Source: CF-13 sp035279665 (GTDB lineage Bacteria; Chloroflexota; Dormibacteria; CF-121). From it: a stretch of 64,000 nucleotides of DNA. The stretch covers positions 40,320 to 104,319 of the forward strand of contig DATEHI010000087.1 in assembly GCA_035279665.1 (NCBI GenBank). The letters are read 5' to 3'. The position numbers were made by a program, and so were the translations under genes. Shown piece by piece: positions 17,108-25,757 of this stretch. The notes under the pieces were generated by a model. The model had not been told where the DNA came from, made no database searches, and was given only the letters and a program-made list of their open reading frames with translations. Within the stretch, counting starts at the first letter, position 1. Each line of letters opens with the position of its first letter.

Positions 17108-18694
17108 GTGGGGGCCTGGGAGGCGACCGAGCGTCGAGTGATCGAAGGTTTTTTTCATTTTTCGCCGACTCACGCTCGCTATGTCGGCGATCACCGGTTC
17201 GACGGTGTGGTCGGCGACCTCTCCAAGACGGCGATTCGCGCTCGGGTCGCAGAGATCGATCAGCAGCTCTCCACCATCGACGAGGTGCAGGGACTCACCC
17301 CGGATGAATCGATCGATCGTCGGGCGCTGGTCGCGCAGCTGCAGGCGGCACGTTTCGAGCTCGCCGAGTTACGGCTCCCGTTTGTGGAGCCCATGTTCTA
17401 CGCCGGCCCCAGCGAGTTGGACATCAGTTTCTATTTGAAGCGGCCGTACGCCCCGCTCGGCGACCGGCTGTCGGCTCTCCGCCGCCACCTCCTCGGCTAT
17501 GGCGGCTTTCTGGAGGCGGCGCGGGACAACCTGGACCGGGCGCTTCCCAGGCCAAACCTCGAGATCGGAATCGAGGCGATCGACGGGCAGGTCGAATACC
17601 TGGAGGGGGAAGTGCGCGCCGCCGCGCGCGATGACGCGCAGACGCTGGACGCCATCGAGATCGCGGCCCGCCAGACCCGGGATTTCGGGTCACTGCTGAA
17701 GGCCAGGCTCGCCACCGCGGACGACGGCTACGCTCTCGGTGAGGACCGCTTCCTCCGCCTGTTGGGATTGCGCGAGCTCGTGCAGCTCGATGTGGCGACG
17801 CTCGAGCGCATGGTGCACGCTGACATCGACCGAAATCGAGCGGCGGCCGAGGCCGCGGCCGAACAGATCGCGCCCGGCGCAGGCGTACGCGCCGCGGTGG
17901 CGCGGCTGGGGGATCACCATCCATCGGCGAGCTCCATCATCGATGATGTCACGGCCATGCTGAGCCGCCTCCGCGCCTTCATCGTGGAGCGCGACATCGT
18001 GTCCCTCCCCAGCAACGGCCGCTGCCTCGTCCAACCAACGCCGTCGTACGCCGCGTACATCAGTGCCGCCCTGGATAGCGCCGGACCGCTCGAACGCGTG
18101 GCCACCGACAGCCACTACTGGGTCACGGTGCCCGGCGCGGACTGGGATGAGGCCAAGAGCGAAGAGTGGCTGCGCTACATGAACTACGCGACACTGGAGG
18201 GCACCTCGATTCACGAGGCCTATCCCGGCCATTACGTCCAGGGCCTGTTCGAACGGCACGCGGCCTCGCCGACGCGACAACTCTTCTGGACGTACACCAC
18301 CGGCGAAGGCTTTGCCCACTATGTCGAAGAGATGATGCTGGAGATTGGCTATTCGAACGATCCCAAGCAGAAACTGGCGCAACGCCTCGAGGCGCTGCTG
18401 CGCGATTGCCGATTCCTGGTCGCCCTCGGCCTCCATTGCCAGGGGATGGCGATGCCAGACGCCATTCACGTTTTCGAATCCGTCGGATTCATGACCGAGC
18501 TGCCCGCCACCCGGGAGGCAACCCGCGGCGCCTGGGACCCGATGTATCTCAATTACACGCTGGGCAAGCTCCTCATTCTCGAGCTGAGGCGCGACATGCA
18601 ACGCCGTCCCGGGTACACGCTGAAGAAGTTCCACGACGCCTTCCTCGGCTGCGGGTCGATGCCCATCCCCTTGATTGCTGAGCTGATCAGCTAG
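17108..18694 (+). CDS. DUF885 family protein, probable zinc metallopeptidase
   Basis: 528 aa, GTG start. The C-terminal half carries the DUF885 signature SIHEAYPGHYVQ, with HExxxGH at residues 369-375. A downstream Glu in GEGFAHYVEEMMLE is the probable third zinc ligand. The N-terminal half is helical. DUF885 proteins are distant relatives of thermolysin-like and M3/M32 peptidases and several have peptidase activity; no signal peptide is present, so it is likely cytoplasmic. Context gives no substrate. Confidence 0.8.
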   Translation: MGAWEATERRVIEGFFHFSPTHARYVGDHRFDGVVGDLSKTAIRARVAEIDQQLSTIDEVQGLTPDESIDRRALVAQLQAARFELAELRLPFVEPMFYAGPSELDISFYLKRPYAPLGDRLSALRRHLLGYGGFLEAARDNLDRALPRPNLEIGIEAIDGQVEYLEGEVRAAARDDAQTLDAIEIAARQTRDFGSLLKARLATADDGYALGEDRFLRLLGLRELVQLDVATLERMVHADIDRNRAAAEAAAEQIAPGAGVRAAVARLGDHHPSASSIIDDVTAMLSRLRAFIVERDIVSLPSNGRCLVQPTPSYAAYISAALDSAGPLERVATDSHYWVTVPGADWDEAKSEEWLRYMNYATLEGTSIHEAYPGHYVQGLFERHAASPTRQLFWTYTTGEGFAHYVEEMMLEIGYSNDPKQKLAQRLEALLRDCRFLVALGLHCQGMAMPDAIHVFESVGFMTELPATREATRGAWDPMYLNYTLGKLLILELRRDMQRRPGYTLKKFHDAFLGCGSMPIPLIAELIS

Positions 18695-18728
18695 CAGCTG
18701 CCGGTAAAGCAGGAGAGCCCGCGTCGCG

Positions 18729-19829
18729 ATGAATCCACTGACCTCAATCGGCAATCTGAGTGGAGACCTGCTGATCGGTGTCATCGCGGGTCTCGTCTTC
18801 ATCGAGGAGACCGGGATTCCGATCCCCTTTGCACCCGGCGACCTTCTCTTGATCATTGCCGGGATCGCCGTCGCCAGCGATACCGTGGAGCCAATCCCCA
18901 TGGTGGCCGCCCTCTTGCTTGCCACCATCCTCGGCGCGATGGTCGGCCGGGAAGTCTTTGCCGCCGTAGGCCGGCCGGCTCTGATGAAGGCAGCGGACGC
19001 TTTGAGGTTTCGGCCGGCTCTGGAACGAGCGACCCGCATGCTGCACCGCGGTGGTGCGCCGGCGGTTTTCATCGGCCGGCTGATCCCAGGGCTCCGCATC
19101 AGCACCACTCAGGTGGCCGGCGTCAGCAGGATGCCGCGCCTCACGTTTGCCGCCGGACTCATCCCCTCGGTGGTCATCTACATCGCAATCTTTGTCGGGC
19201 TGGGCGCGCTGGCCGGCCAACCGGCGGTCCGCCTCTTCCACCGAGCGGAGCATCGATTCTTCGTCATCGCCGTGACGCTGCTGGCCGCCCTCGCCGTCGT
19301 CCTCTCCATACGCTGGCTGGCACGGCGCGGCGCCCTGTCTGCCCTGGACCCGATCGTCCTGGGCGCGCGGCGGCAGATGGCCGACGCGATCGACGCCGCC
19401 ATTTTCCGCGGACGCGATCGGGGCAGCTGGCGGCATTACCCGCTGGTCCGCCGCGTCTGGTCCGGTCTGATCGACCTGGCCATCGTGTTCATCGTCACGA
19501 TCCTGATCCTGACGGCGATATCCGGGATGGACAGCTCCGAGATCGTGCTCGATCCGGAAGGCATCCTGCTCCTGGCGGTCATCGCCCTGGCGTACCGCGT
19601 CCCCATCGAGGCGCGGACCGGTCAGACGATCGGTAAGACCCTGATGGGCATCTCGGTCTACGGACCCGAGGGCGGCGTTCCGGGGTGGTGGCGCGCGACC
19701 CTCCGCAACCTGGCTGGAGTCCTCCTCCCGCTGTGGCCGGTCGATGCGGTGCTACTCCTCCGCACGGGCCGGCGACAGCGCATCGGCGATCGCCTCACTC
19801 GCACCACGGTTCGTCGGGTGGCTCGCTGA
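18729..19829 (+). CDS. DedA-family membrane protein fused to an RDD domain
   Basis: 366 aa, ATG with GGAGAG upstream. Residues 1-190 form a DedA (SNARE-associated) domain: ETGIPIPFAPGDLLL, the re-entrant arm, and FIGRLIPGLRISTTQVAG. Members flip undecaprenyl phosphate or phospholipids. Residues 235-366 form an RDD domain with two or three helices, QTIGKTLMGISVYGPEGG and RQRIGDRLTRT. RDD proteins are often ion antiporters or accessory membrane modules. Both halves are intact, so this is a real fusion and not a read-through. It overlaps closely with the downstream EamA transporter gene. Confidence 0.85.
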   Translation: MNPLTSIGNLSGDLLIGVIAGLVFIEETGIPIPFAPGDLLLIIAGIAVASDTVEPIPMVAALLLATILGAMVGREVFAAVGRPALMKAADALRFRPALERATRMLHRGGAPAVFIGRLIPGLRISTTQVAGVSRMPRLTFAAGLIPSVVIYIAIFVGLGALAGQPAVRLFHRAEHRFFVIAVTLLAALAVVLSIRWLARRGALSALDPIVLGARRQMADAIDAAIFRGRDRGSWRHYPLVRRVWSGLIDLAIVFIVTILILTAISGMDSSEIVLDPEGILLLAVIALAYRVPIEARTGQTIGKTLMGISVYGPEGGVPGWWRATLRNLAGVLLPLWPVDAVLLLRTGRRQRIGDRLTRTTVRRVAR

Positions 19830-20662
19830 CGGCCGTTCTCCTCGCCCTTGCCGCCAGCCTCAGCTGGGGCATCGGCGACTTCCTGGGCGGCTTCAAGACC
19901 CGGCGCCTGGGCGCGTTCGTCGTGCTGTTCGTCTCGCAACCACCCACGCTCGTGCTGATCGCGATCCTCGTCATCGTTCGCGGCGTGCCGGCTCGGCCCG
20001 GCACCTGGATCCTTGCGGGCGCGGTGGCCGGGTTTGCCGGGCTTGTCGGCCTGTCCGCGGTGTACCGGGGGATGGCCATCGGCGTGATCAGCGTCGTGTC
20101 GACCATCGCGGCAACGGGTCCAGTGGTCCCCATCCTCGTCGGCCTCGTGCTGGGCGAGCGACCGACCCCGTTGCAGTTCGTGGGCATGGCGGCAGCGCTC
20201 GGAGGGATCGCGCTGCTGGCCGCCGACCGCCGGCCGTCGGAGTCCGGGCGACGGCTCCTTCCCGGGGTGGGCCTGGCACTGCTCGCGGCGCTGGCCTTCG
20301 GCGTCTTCCTGGTGGCGATCCGCTATGCGAGCCGGCCCGATGCGCTATGGGGCGTGCTGGCGACCCGGTCCGGGAGTGTGCTCGCGCTGCTCCTGCTCGG
20401 CGTGGTCTTCCGCTCGCGCATCAGGGTGGGGCTCCCCGACCTGCCGGCCCTGTTTGCCATCGGCATCCTGGACGTTGGTGCCGATGTCCTGTTCGCGTTG
20501 GCGACGACCCTCGGACTGCTGAGCGTCGTGTCGATTCTCTCGTCGCTCTATCCAGTCGCCACCCTCATCCTGGCGCGGATCGTCCTCAACGAGCGCCTGG
20601 GCCGACCGCAGCAAGCCGGCATCGGGCTGGCGTTGGCGGGGGTGGTGCTGATCAGCATCTGA
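19826..20662 (+). CDS. EamA-family (DMT) transporter
   Basis: About 278 aa with ten hydrophobic helices arranged as two EamA repeats; the first begins ALAASLSWGIGDFLGGFKTRR and the second around GLALLAALAFGVFLVAIRYAS, ending with ILARIVLNERLGRPQQAGIGLALAG, typical of metabolite exporters. No ATG, GTG or TTG lies near the conserved N-terminus. A CTG at 19826, overlapping the upstream stop, is the best-placed candidate, with a farther GTG at 19685 less likely. The start is therefore uncertain. Translational coupling to the DedA-RDD gene is likely. Confidence 0.75.
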   Translation: MTAVLLALAASLSWGIGDFLGGFKTRRLGAFVVLFVSQPPTLVLIAILVIVRGVPARPGTWILAGAVAGFAGLVGLSAVYRGMAIGVISVVSTIAATGPVVPILVGLVLGERPTPLQFVGMAAALGGIALLAADRRPSESGRRLLPGVGLALLAALAFGVFLVAIRYASRPDALWGVLATRSGSVLALLLLGVVFRSRIRVGLPDLPALFAIGILDVGADVLFALATTLGLLSVVSILSSLYPVATLILARIVLNERLGRPQQAGIGLALAGVVLISI

Positions 20663-20674
20663 TTCGGGGCGCGA

Positions 20675-21925
20675 TTACCCGGGGAACCCGGCGAGCAGTT
20701 CCAGCACGAGGTCGACTTCGCTGGCGGTGTTGTAGTGGGCCATCCCGATCCGCAGCGTGCCGCCCTGCTCGACCAGGCCCAGCCTGGTCATGAGCTCCGT
20801 CGCGTAGTGGTCGCCGTGGGTCACAAAGACCTGGTGACTCGCCAGCCAGCGCGCCACCGCCTCCGGACGATGCGGCAGCCAGGTGAGGGACACCGTGGGC
20901 GCCCGGCGGTCGAGCTGTTCCCGGGCGGTGATCCCGTAGATCTGGATCCCCGGGATCTGCCGGAGGCCATCGATCAGCCGCGCCGCCAGCGCCCGCTCGT
21001 GACTGCCAATGCGATCCATGGCCGCTTCAAGCGCCGGGCGTACGACGCGATCCGCGCCTCCAAGCTCCGCCAGGTACTCGAATGCGCCGAGCATTCCCGC
21101 GAGGCACTCGTGGTTCTGAGTCCCGGTCTCCCAGCGGGTCGGCACCTCGTCGCTGGAGGGACGAACTTTGTAGGGACGCAGTCGCTGCAACAGGTCGCCG
21201 CGTCCATACAGGACGCCCTGGTGGGGCCCGTAGAACTTGTAGCTCGAGCACACCAGGAAGTCGCAGTCGATGGCGCGGACGTCGATCCGGCCGTGGGGCC
21301 CGTAGTGAACGGCGTCAACCCACACCCAGGCGCCCGCGGCGTGGGCCGCCCGGGACACGGCCGCAAGGTCGGGGATGGTTCCCACGGCATTCGACGCATG
21401 GGTGATCGCGACCAGCCGTGTGCGTGGTGTCAGCTGCCGATGGAGATCGTTCATGTCGAGCGTGCATTCGGGAACCTGCAAGTCGACGAAGCGCACCGTC
21501 ACGCCGCGCTCCTGGAGCGCCAGCCAGGGCGAGACGTTGGCGTCGTGGTCGAGCCGGGTCACGATGATCTCGTCGCCGGGACGGAGCTCACGCCCGATGG
21601 CGCGGCTCAGGGCGAAGGTCAGCGTCGTCATGTTGGGGCCAAAGACGATCTCGTCGGCCGAGGCAGCATTGAGGAAGGTCGCCGCCGCCTGCCGCACCTG
21701 GGCGATCAGCGCATCCGAGCGCTGGCTGGTCACAGAGGTCCCCCCCTGATTCGCATTCATCGTGCGCCAGTACTCGGCCGTGCGGTCGATGACCCGCTGC
21801 GGCACCTGGGTGCCGGCGGGATTGTCAAGGTAGACGACCGAATCTCCATCAACCTTGAGGGAAAGCGCTGGAAACTGCTGGCGAATCGACTGGAGGTCCA
21901 GGTCGATTGCGGTCGGGTTGGCCAT
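20675..21925 (-). CDS. Cysteine desulfurase-like aminotransferase (class V)
   Basis: 416 aa, PLP fold type I. The cofactor lysine is Lys230 in SSYKFYGPH, preceded by AGAWVWVDAVHYGPHG with the PLP-N1 Asp, and followed by RWETGTQNHECLAGM. This fits the cysteine-desulfurase-like family of about 400 aa (resembling CsdA/SufS but with HYGPH and lacking a clear C-terminal active Cys loop). It may release sulfur from cysteine or act on another thiol amino acid. Its ATG overlaps the stop of the short GerW-like gene (TGATG). Confidence 0.8.
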   Translation of the reverse strand: MANPTAIDLDLQSIRQQFPALSLKVDGDSVVYLDNPAGTQVPQRVIDRTAEYWRTMNANQGGTSVTSQRSDALIAQVRQAAATFLNAASADEIVFGPNMTTLTFALSRAIGRELRPGDEIIVTRLDHDANVSPWLALQERGVTVRFVDLQVPECTLDMNDLHRQLTPRTRLVAITHASNAVGTIPDLAAVSRAAHAAGAWVWVDAVHYGPHGRIDVRAIDCDFLVCSSYKFYGPHQGVLYGRGDLLQRLRPYKVRPSSDEVPTRWETGTQNHECLAGMLGAFEYLAELGGADRVVRPALEAAMDRIGSHERALAARLIDGLRQIPGIQIYGITAREQLDRRAPTVSLTWLPHRPEAVARWLASHQVFVTHGDHYATELMTRLGLVEQGGTLRIGMAHYNTASEVDLVLELLAGFPG

Positions 21926-22083
21926 CAGCGCGGCTTCGCCGTTGCTTTCACGATGGCACGGGCGCCTCCGGAGATCCTGGCGGCCGGAATGATCGCGATC
22001 CCGTCCTTTTCGTAGGGCGCACCGAACACCTCGGAGACTCGCATCGCACCCCTGGCTTCATTGACGACATCCATGACATGCAT
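21925..22083 (-). CDS. Short GerW (YtfJ)-like protein
   Basis: 52 aa with an excellent AGGAGG ribosome binding site six bases before its ATG, so it is expressed as a short protein. Residues 4-42 match the N-terminal half of GerW/YtfJ proteins (DVVNEARGAMRVSEVFGAPY, IAIIPAARISGG), but the second half of that fold is missing. GerW is linked to spore germination in Bacillus, though related proteins occur in non-spore-formers. It is coupled by TGATG overlap to the cysteine-desulfurase-like gene, hinting at a joint role. Confidence 0.55.
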   Translation of the reverse strand: MHVMDVVNEARGAMRVSEVFGAPYEKDGIAIIPAARISGGARAIVKATAKPR

Positions 22084-22175
22084 CGCAGTCCTCCTGGGGG
22101 GTGGCCGTGAGGCCGAAATCGATGGGCGACTCCAGCCCAGCCTAGCGTTTAGCGCCACGCGGATGTCCGAGGCCG

Positions 22176-22721
22176 TTAGCGAGGTGTGCCTTCCATGCGA
22201 CCGAAGGCGAGCCGGGCAAGGCTCACGATGACGATGAACGCGACCACCCCGGCGGCAGGGGCGAGCACGAGAGGGCGCGCGAAATCCGTCCCGCCCAGCA
22301 GGGCGTGCAGCGCAAACACCCCGAACATGGGGTAGGAGAGCCGGTGTAGCCAACGCCAGGCCAGCGGATCGATCTGCTTGCGCAGGTAGCTGGTCACGGC
22401 GACGACGAGCAGAAGGTCGAACCCGATCGTGCCCAGGCCGACGGGCAGGGCGGCGTACGACACACGAAACGGGATCACGAGGTCGATCACGCTGATGCGA
22501 GCCACCGCATCAAGCGTCATCGTCAGCACGTGCAGGCCGACAAACGGCACCCAACAGACGGTGAGGAATCGGTGCAGGTTCGAGAGGTCGCGATTGCGCA
22601 TGGCTCCCTCGAACAGGGCGCTGCGCAACGCCTGGCCGGTGACGAGGGCAGCGGCGATCACGAAGAACGCGGTGAGCGCCGCAGCACGCGATGTCAACCA
22701 GAGGAGCTCGTCAGCGCTCAC
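22176..22721 (-). CDS. Ferric-reductase-like haem membrane protein
   Basis: 181 aa with five or six membrane helices. Helix-embedded His residues (LHRFLTVCWVPFVGLH, WRWLHRLSYPMFGVFALHAL) fit the ferric reductase/MsrQ-like transmembrane domain, which binds b-type haem and passes electrons across the membrane. It has no cytoplasmic FAD/NAD domain. It overlaps the end of apbE by four bases and lies downstream of a membrane molybdopterin oxidoreductase; the combination looks like an envelope electron-transfer module similar to MsrPQ. Confidence 0.75.
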   Translation of the reverse strand: MSADELLWLTSRAAALTAFFVIAAALVTGQALRSALFEGAMRNRDLSNLHRFLTVCWVPFVGLHVLTMTLDAVARISVIDLVIPFRVSYAALPVGLGTIGFDLLLVVAVTSYLRKQIDPLAWRWLHRLSYPMFGVFALHALLGGTDFARPLVLAPAAGVVAFIVIVSLARLAFGRMEGTPR

Positions 22722-23596
22722 GCCGCAGCCGGAAGCGCGCCCGGGCCGGCATCATCCCCAGCCCCTTCCACCGGCACCGCCGCGTAGTGCACGCCGCGAG
22801 CCTCGAGAAAGGCGATGCCCTGCACTGCACCCAGGAGAACGGCACACTTCGCATAGACCTCGCCACGCAGGGCGGTGTCCGTCACCACCGAGACGTCCGC
22901 CAGGTCCGTTTTTGCCGGCATTCCCGTCCGCGGGTCGATCAGGTGATGCATCGAGTGTCCCCAGCGACGCTTGCTCGTCCCGCTGGTGCAGACGCCGCCG
23001 TCGCGAATGGCGACAAGCGACCCGTCGCAGAGACCGATGTGCCAGCCATCGCCTTCGGGACCGGCGCCCCGCATGCGGAGATCGCCGCCCAGGTTGCAGA
23101 CCGCGTTATCACCGAGCTCATCAATGAGAATGTCGGCTAGGGCGCCTTTGGCGATGCCGCCCAGGTCGAGCGCCGCACCCGGGGCGAGCGCCGCCGATCG
23201 CGTGGCGTGATCCAGGATGAGCACCTCCGGAAGCGGCGGCAGCTGGGTCGGACGAAGGACGGGCGGCTCCATCAGGCCCACCCGGAACGGCCGGTCGTAT
23301 CCGGCAGCGGCGAGCGCCGGAAGGACCGCAGCGTTGACGAGTCCCTCGCTTTCCTCGAATGCCCAGAGGGCGGCTTGCAGCATGGCAAACATTTCCTGGC
23401 TCACCGGGACATAGCGGCCGGCGCTGGCATTCAGCCCGGCCAGCTCGCTGTCACGGAGGAACCGGGTAAAGCGCGCCTCCGCATCGCGGATCCGTTGCTC
23501 GCAACGTTCGAGGGCTGCCTGCCCGCTGTCGACACTCAACAGCTCGCAGGTGGAGCCGAGCGCGTCGAAATGGCGGGTCGTGAGTTCAGGAGACAT
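22718..23596 (-). CDS. apbE: FAD:protein FMN transferase ApbE
   Basis: 292 aa from ATG 23596, which overlaps the end of the small upstream gene. The ApbE marks are present: FTRFLRDSELAGLNASAG, ALDLGGIAKGALAD, NLGGDLRMRG, and the C-terminal SKRRWGHSMHHLIDPRTGMP with the metal-binding Asp/Thr region VVTDTALRGEVYAK. It attaches FMN covalently to Thr/Ser of target proteins. No signal peptide or lipobox is obvious, so it may act in the cytoplasm or be exported differently. No clear target with the flavinylation motif is in the window. Confidence 0.85.
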   Translation of the reverse strand: MSPELTTRHFDALGSTCELLSVDSGQAALERCEQRIRDAEARFTRFLRDSELAGLNASAGRYVPVSQEMFAMLQAALWAFEESEGLVNAAVLPALAAAGYDRPFRVGLMEPPVLRPTQLPPLPEVLILDHATRSAALAPGAALDLGGIAKGALADILIDELGDNAVCNLGGDLRMRGAGPEGDGWHIGLCDGSLVAIRDGGVCTSGTSKRRWGHSMHHLIDPRTGMPAKTDLADVSVVTDTALRGEVYAKCAVLLGAVQGIAFLEARGVHYAAVPVEGAGDDAGPGALPAAA

Positions 23597-23759
23597 GGCT
23601 TTCACTGTGTACGGTGGCATCGCTGGGCAGCACGGTGACCGATGGGTGCAGGGGCGCCTGAGTAGGTTTGGGCGAGGTGGCGACCACGCCACCGGAGAGC
23701 AGGGCCAGCAACAGCGTGCCCAGCACCGACGCCCACCTCAGCGTCGCGTTGGAGGACAT
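23586..23759 (-). CDS. 57-aa membrane or exported peptide of the redox operon
   Basis: ATG 23759 with GGGAGAGGAAC upstream. It has a single hydrophobic segment (residues 10-27, VLGTLLLALLSGGVVA) and then a short Pro/Ser/Thr-rich extracytoplasmic tail. It sits between the molybdopterin oxidoreductase and apbE and overlaps the apbE start by 11 bases, so it is in the same operon. No family is recognised; an assembly or anchoring role for the redox complex is a guess. Confidence 0.5.
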   Translation of the reverse strand: MSSNATLRWASVLGTLLLALLSGGVVATSPKPTQAPLHPSVTVLPSDATVHSESHVS

Positions 23760-23876
23760 GTTCCTCTCCCTGCCAGATACAACGCGTTGCCTCATGGTTT
23801 CCGACGGCCTCGACCTTACGGTAGAGGGGCGCGAGTGGCCCGAAGCTGAAGGCCTCCTGAGAAGCGTCTGAGAACG

Positions 23877-25331
23877 CTAGGCGAGATCGAGCGTGATGCT
23901 GTGATAGCCATCGGCGCCGTTGGGTAACGTTCCCGCCGACTTCGCGGTTTGTAATGTTCCCTCACCGTCGCGGGCCCGCACTTTAACGTTGTAATGTCCC
24001 GCGGCGATGCTGGTGCTGAGTTGCCAGAAGCGCCAGGCGTAGGGAGAGAACTCGGCCTGTAGCTCGCAAGGCTGCCAGGTGCGTCCGCCGTCCCAGCTCA
24101 GCTCGACGGCATTGATCCGCCGGTCGCCGGCGAAGGCGACACCGGCGAACTGGACCGACCCTGCCGGCAGGGCCGCACCATCCGCAGGGCGATCGATGCG
24201 AGACATCGTCTTGACGATCGCTCGCTCGTCCCAGCCGTTGTTCTCCCAGTAACCGGGTTGGTCGCTTGCCGCGAAACGGATGCGCGTCACCCACTTGGGC
24301 TGCTTCATCCCGTAGCGGCCAGGAAAGATGAAGCGCGCCGGGAAGCCGTGCATCGAGGTCAAGGGGGCGCCGTTGAGATGGGTGGCGAGCAGATGATCGG
24401 CTGTCAGGTCACGCAACTGAAAGCTCTCCGTGTAGCCATCCGCGCTTTCCGTCAGCATCCAGGTCGCGTTCGCCTGTGACGAGGCAAGCGCCAGCACCTC
24501 GCTCACGCGAGGCCCTTTCCAGATGCCGTTGCTGATCAGCGTGCCGCCGATCTCGTTACTGATGCACTCCAGCGTCGACTCGAGCTCGTGGGACGGCAGC
24601 GCGAGCAACTCGTCGTAGGTCAACCCGCGGCCTGGCAGGTCGAGACGCCAGCTGGAGGCATTGACGACCGGGTCGCCCGCGAGATTCTTGGAGACGACGT
24701 AGAAATCGCTGACGGCGGTCACCTCGGTGAGCGCACGACTGCCCTCCTTCATCGCCAGTGCCGTGGCGAAGCGGCGGACGTTCGCATAGCCGATGCCGAG
24801 CACGGCGATGCCGACCGCACCATAGAAGAGGTTGCGGAGCAGGACTCGACGATCCTCGTCCATCGGGGCTGGCGGGGCGAGACCGAGGAGAACGCGATCG
24901 ACCAAGGGGACCATTCCGGCCAGCAGCACCACTTCGACCAGCGAGCCGACCGGTGAATCGCTTGGTGAGAAGGCCACGATCGCAACAGTCGCGCTGATCA
25001 ATGCCGCCAGGCCTGCGAGGATCAAGACGTAGCCGCGCGAAAAGAACCGGGCCATCACCGCGGCCGCCGCGCCGTAGGCGGCGATGATCACGACCGTGGC
25101 GCCCACGAGCAAGAGCGGCCGCGCGAGAACGCCAAGCGTCCTGAGCAAGTTCTCGAAGGTCGACAGCGGCAGCAGCTTGAGCAGGATGTAGCCGGCCTGC
25201 TCTGGAAGCAGGGGCACACCGAACACGGCGTGCGCCAGGTAGTCGGCCCCGAGCGCCAGCGTGCCGGCGACGAGGCCGACGATCAGTGGGCGCCGCACAC
25301 CGGCGCTTATCAGCGAGCGCTGCCGGTCCAA
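23877..25331 (-). CDS. Membrane-anchored molybdopterin-dependent oxidoreductase (sulfite oxidase family)
   Basis: 484 aa. Residues 10-185 contain about five membrane helices. Residues 200-370 form the sulfite-oxidase-type molybdopterin domain: STLECISNEIGG gives the Mo ligand Cys256, and HGFPARFIFPGRYGMK is the cofactor contact. Residues 385-484 form the Ig-like dimerisation domain with AVELSWDGGRTWQ. The plan matches membrane YedY/MsrP-like enzymes that reduce or oxidise S- or N-oxides in the envelope. Starts five bases after the small membrane gene at 25336; downstream are a 57-aa peptide, ApbE and a haem protein. Confidence 0.87.
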   Translation of the reverse strand: MDRQRSLISAGVRRPLIVGLVAGTLALGADYLAHAVFGVPLLPEQAGYILLKLLPLSTFENLLRTLGVLARPLLLVGATVVIIAAYGAAAAVMARFFSRGYVLILAGLAALISATVAIVAFSPSDSPVGSLVEVVLLAGMVPLVDRVLLGLAPPAPMDEDRRVLLRNLFYGAVGIAVLGIGYANVRRFATALAMKEGSRALTEVTAVSDFYVVSKNLAGDPVVNASSWRLDLPGRGLTYDELLALPSHELESTLECISNEIGGTLISNGIWKGPRVSEVLALASSQANATWMLTESADGYTESFQLRDLTADHLLATHLNGAPLTSMHGFPARFIFPGRYGMKQPKWVTRIRFAASDQPGYWENNGWDERAIVKTMSRIDRPADGAALPAGSVQFAGVAFAGDRRINAVELSWDGGRTWQPCELQAEFSPYAWRFWQLSTSIAAGHYNVKVRARDGEGTLQTAKSAGTLPNGADGYHSITLDLA

Positions 25332-25335
25332 GCGA

Positions 25336-25527
25336 CTACCGCCTGGCGGGCCGGCGGATCCCGTTGTAGGCCAGCGCCAATCCGACGATGGCGACGATGA
25401 TGCCGATGATGAGCCACATCCGCTGGCCCGTCATGAAACTGCCCGGGAGCACGCCCGAACCCTGCAGAATCCACACACCGCCAGCCAAGATGGCAATCAG
25501 GCCGAGAATCAGGCTACCGATACGCAT
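25336..25527 (-). CDS. Small two-helix membrane protein
   Basis: 63 aa with two hydrophobic helices (about residues 4-22 and 37-56) and a basic end RRPARR. This kind of small glycine-rich hairpin protein is common in actinobacteria and Chloroflexota and has no known function. The ATG lies 6 nt after a TAGTGT box, so the gene is probably leaderless and starts the transcript for the molybdopterin oxidoreductase operon. Confidence 0.6.
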   Translation of the reverse strand: MRIGSLILGLIAILAGGVWILQGSGVLPGSFMTGQRMWLIIGIIVAIVGLALAYNGIRRPARR

Positions 25528-25533
25528 ACACGT

Positions 25534-25539
25534 ACACTA
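25534..25539 (-). promoter_or_regulatory. Leaderless -10 box of the redox operon
   Basis: On the minus strand TAGTGT ends 6 nt before the ATG at 25527. Confidence 0.55.
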
Positions 25540-25589
25540 CGCGGTCGGGTTGCACACTTCTCGGCCTGAGTTCAGTTAGCGAAGACACC

Positions 25590-25742
25590 TAACCAGGCGG
25601 GTGCGTCGTCCCAGCGGTCCATCGCGCACTCGGCCGAAATCACGACGGCCTCGTGTGCGCGTACAGCCCGCAGGACGACGCCCGCCCTGTTACGCGCGAA
25701 AGCGCGGCGGCCTACGGCCGCTGGACGGCGCACCGGCGCGCT
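25590..25742. repeat. Cluster of inverted dispersed repeats in a 230-base gap
   Basis: The gap 25528-25757 has no convincing gene. Copy B (25590-25617) reads TAACCAGGCGGGTGCGTCGT onward. Copy C (25667-25692) and copy D (25718-25740) are on the opposite strand and share GGCGGG(TG)CGTCGTCC or GGTGCGCCGTCCAGCGG. A further copy A is at 15295-15322. Copies B and D could pair into a long stem of about 150 bases, as in a small non-autonomous element or a structured RNA. Confidence 0.5.
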
Positions 25743-25757
25743 TAAGTCTCTGTGTAA

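Noticed and set aside
21925..22083. Evidence that the organism forms spores
   Set aside because: GerW-like domains occur widely in non-spore-formers and this copy is only half length.
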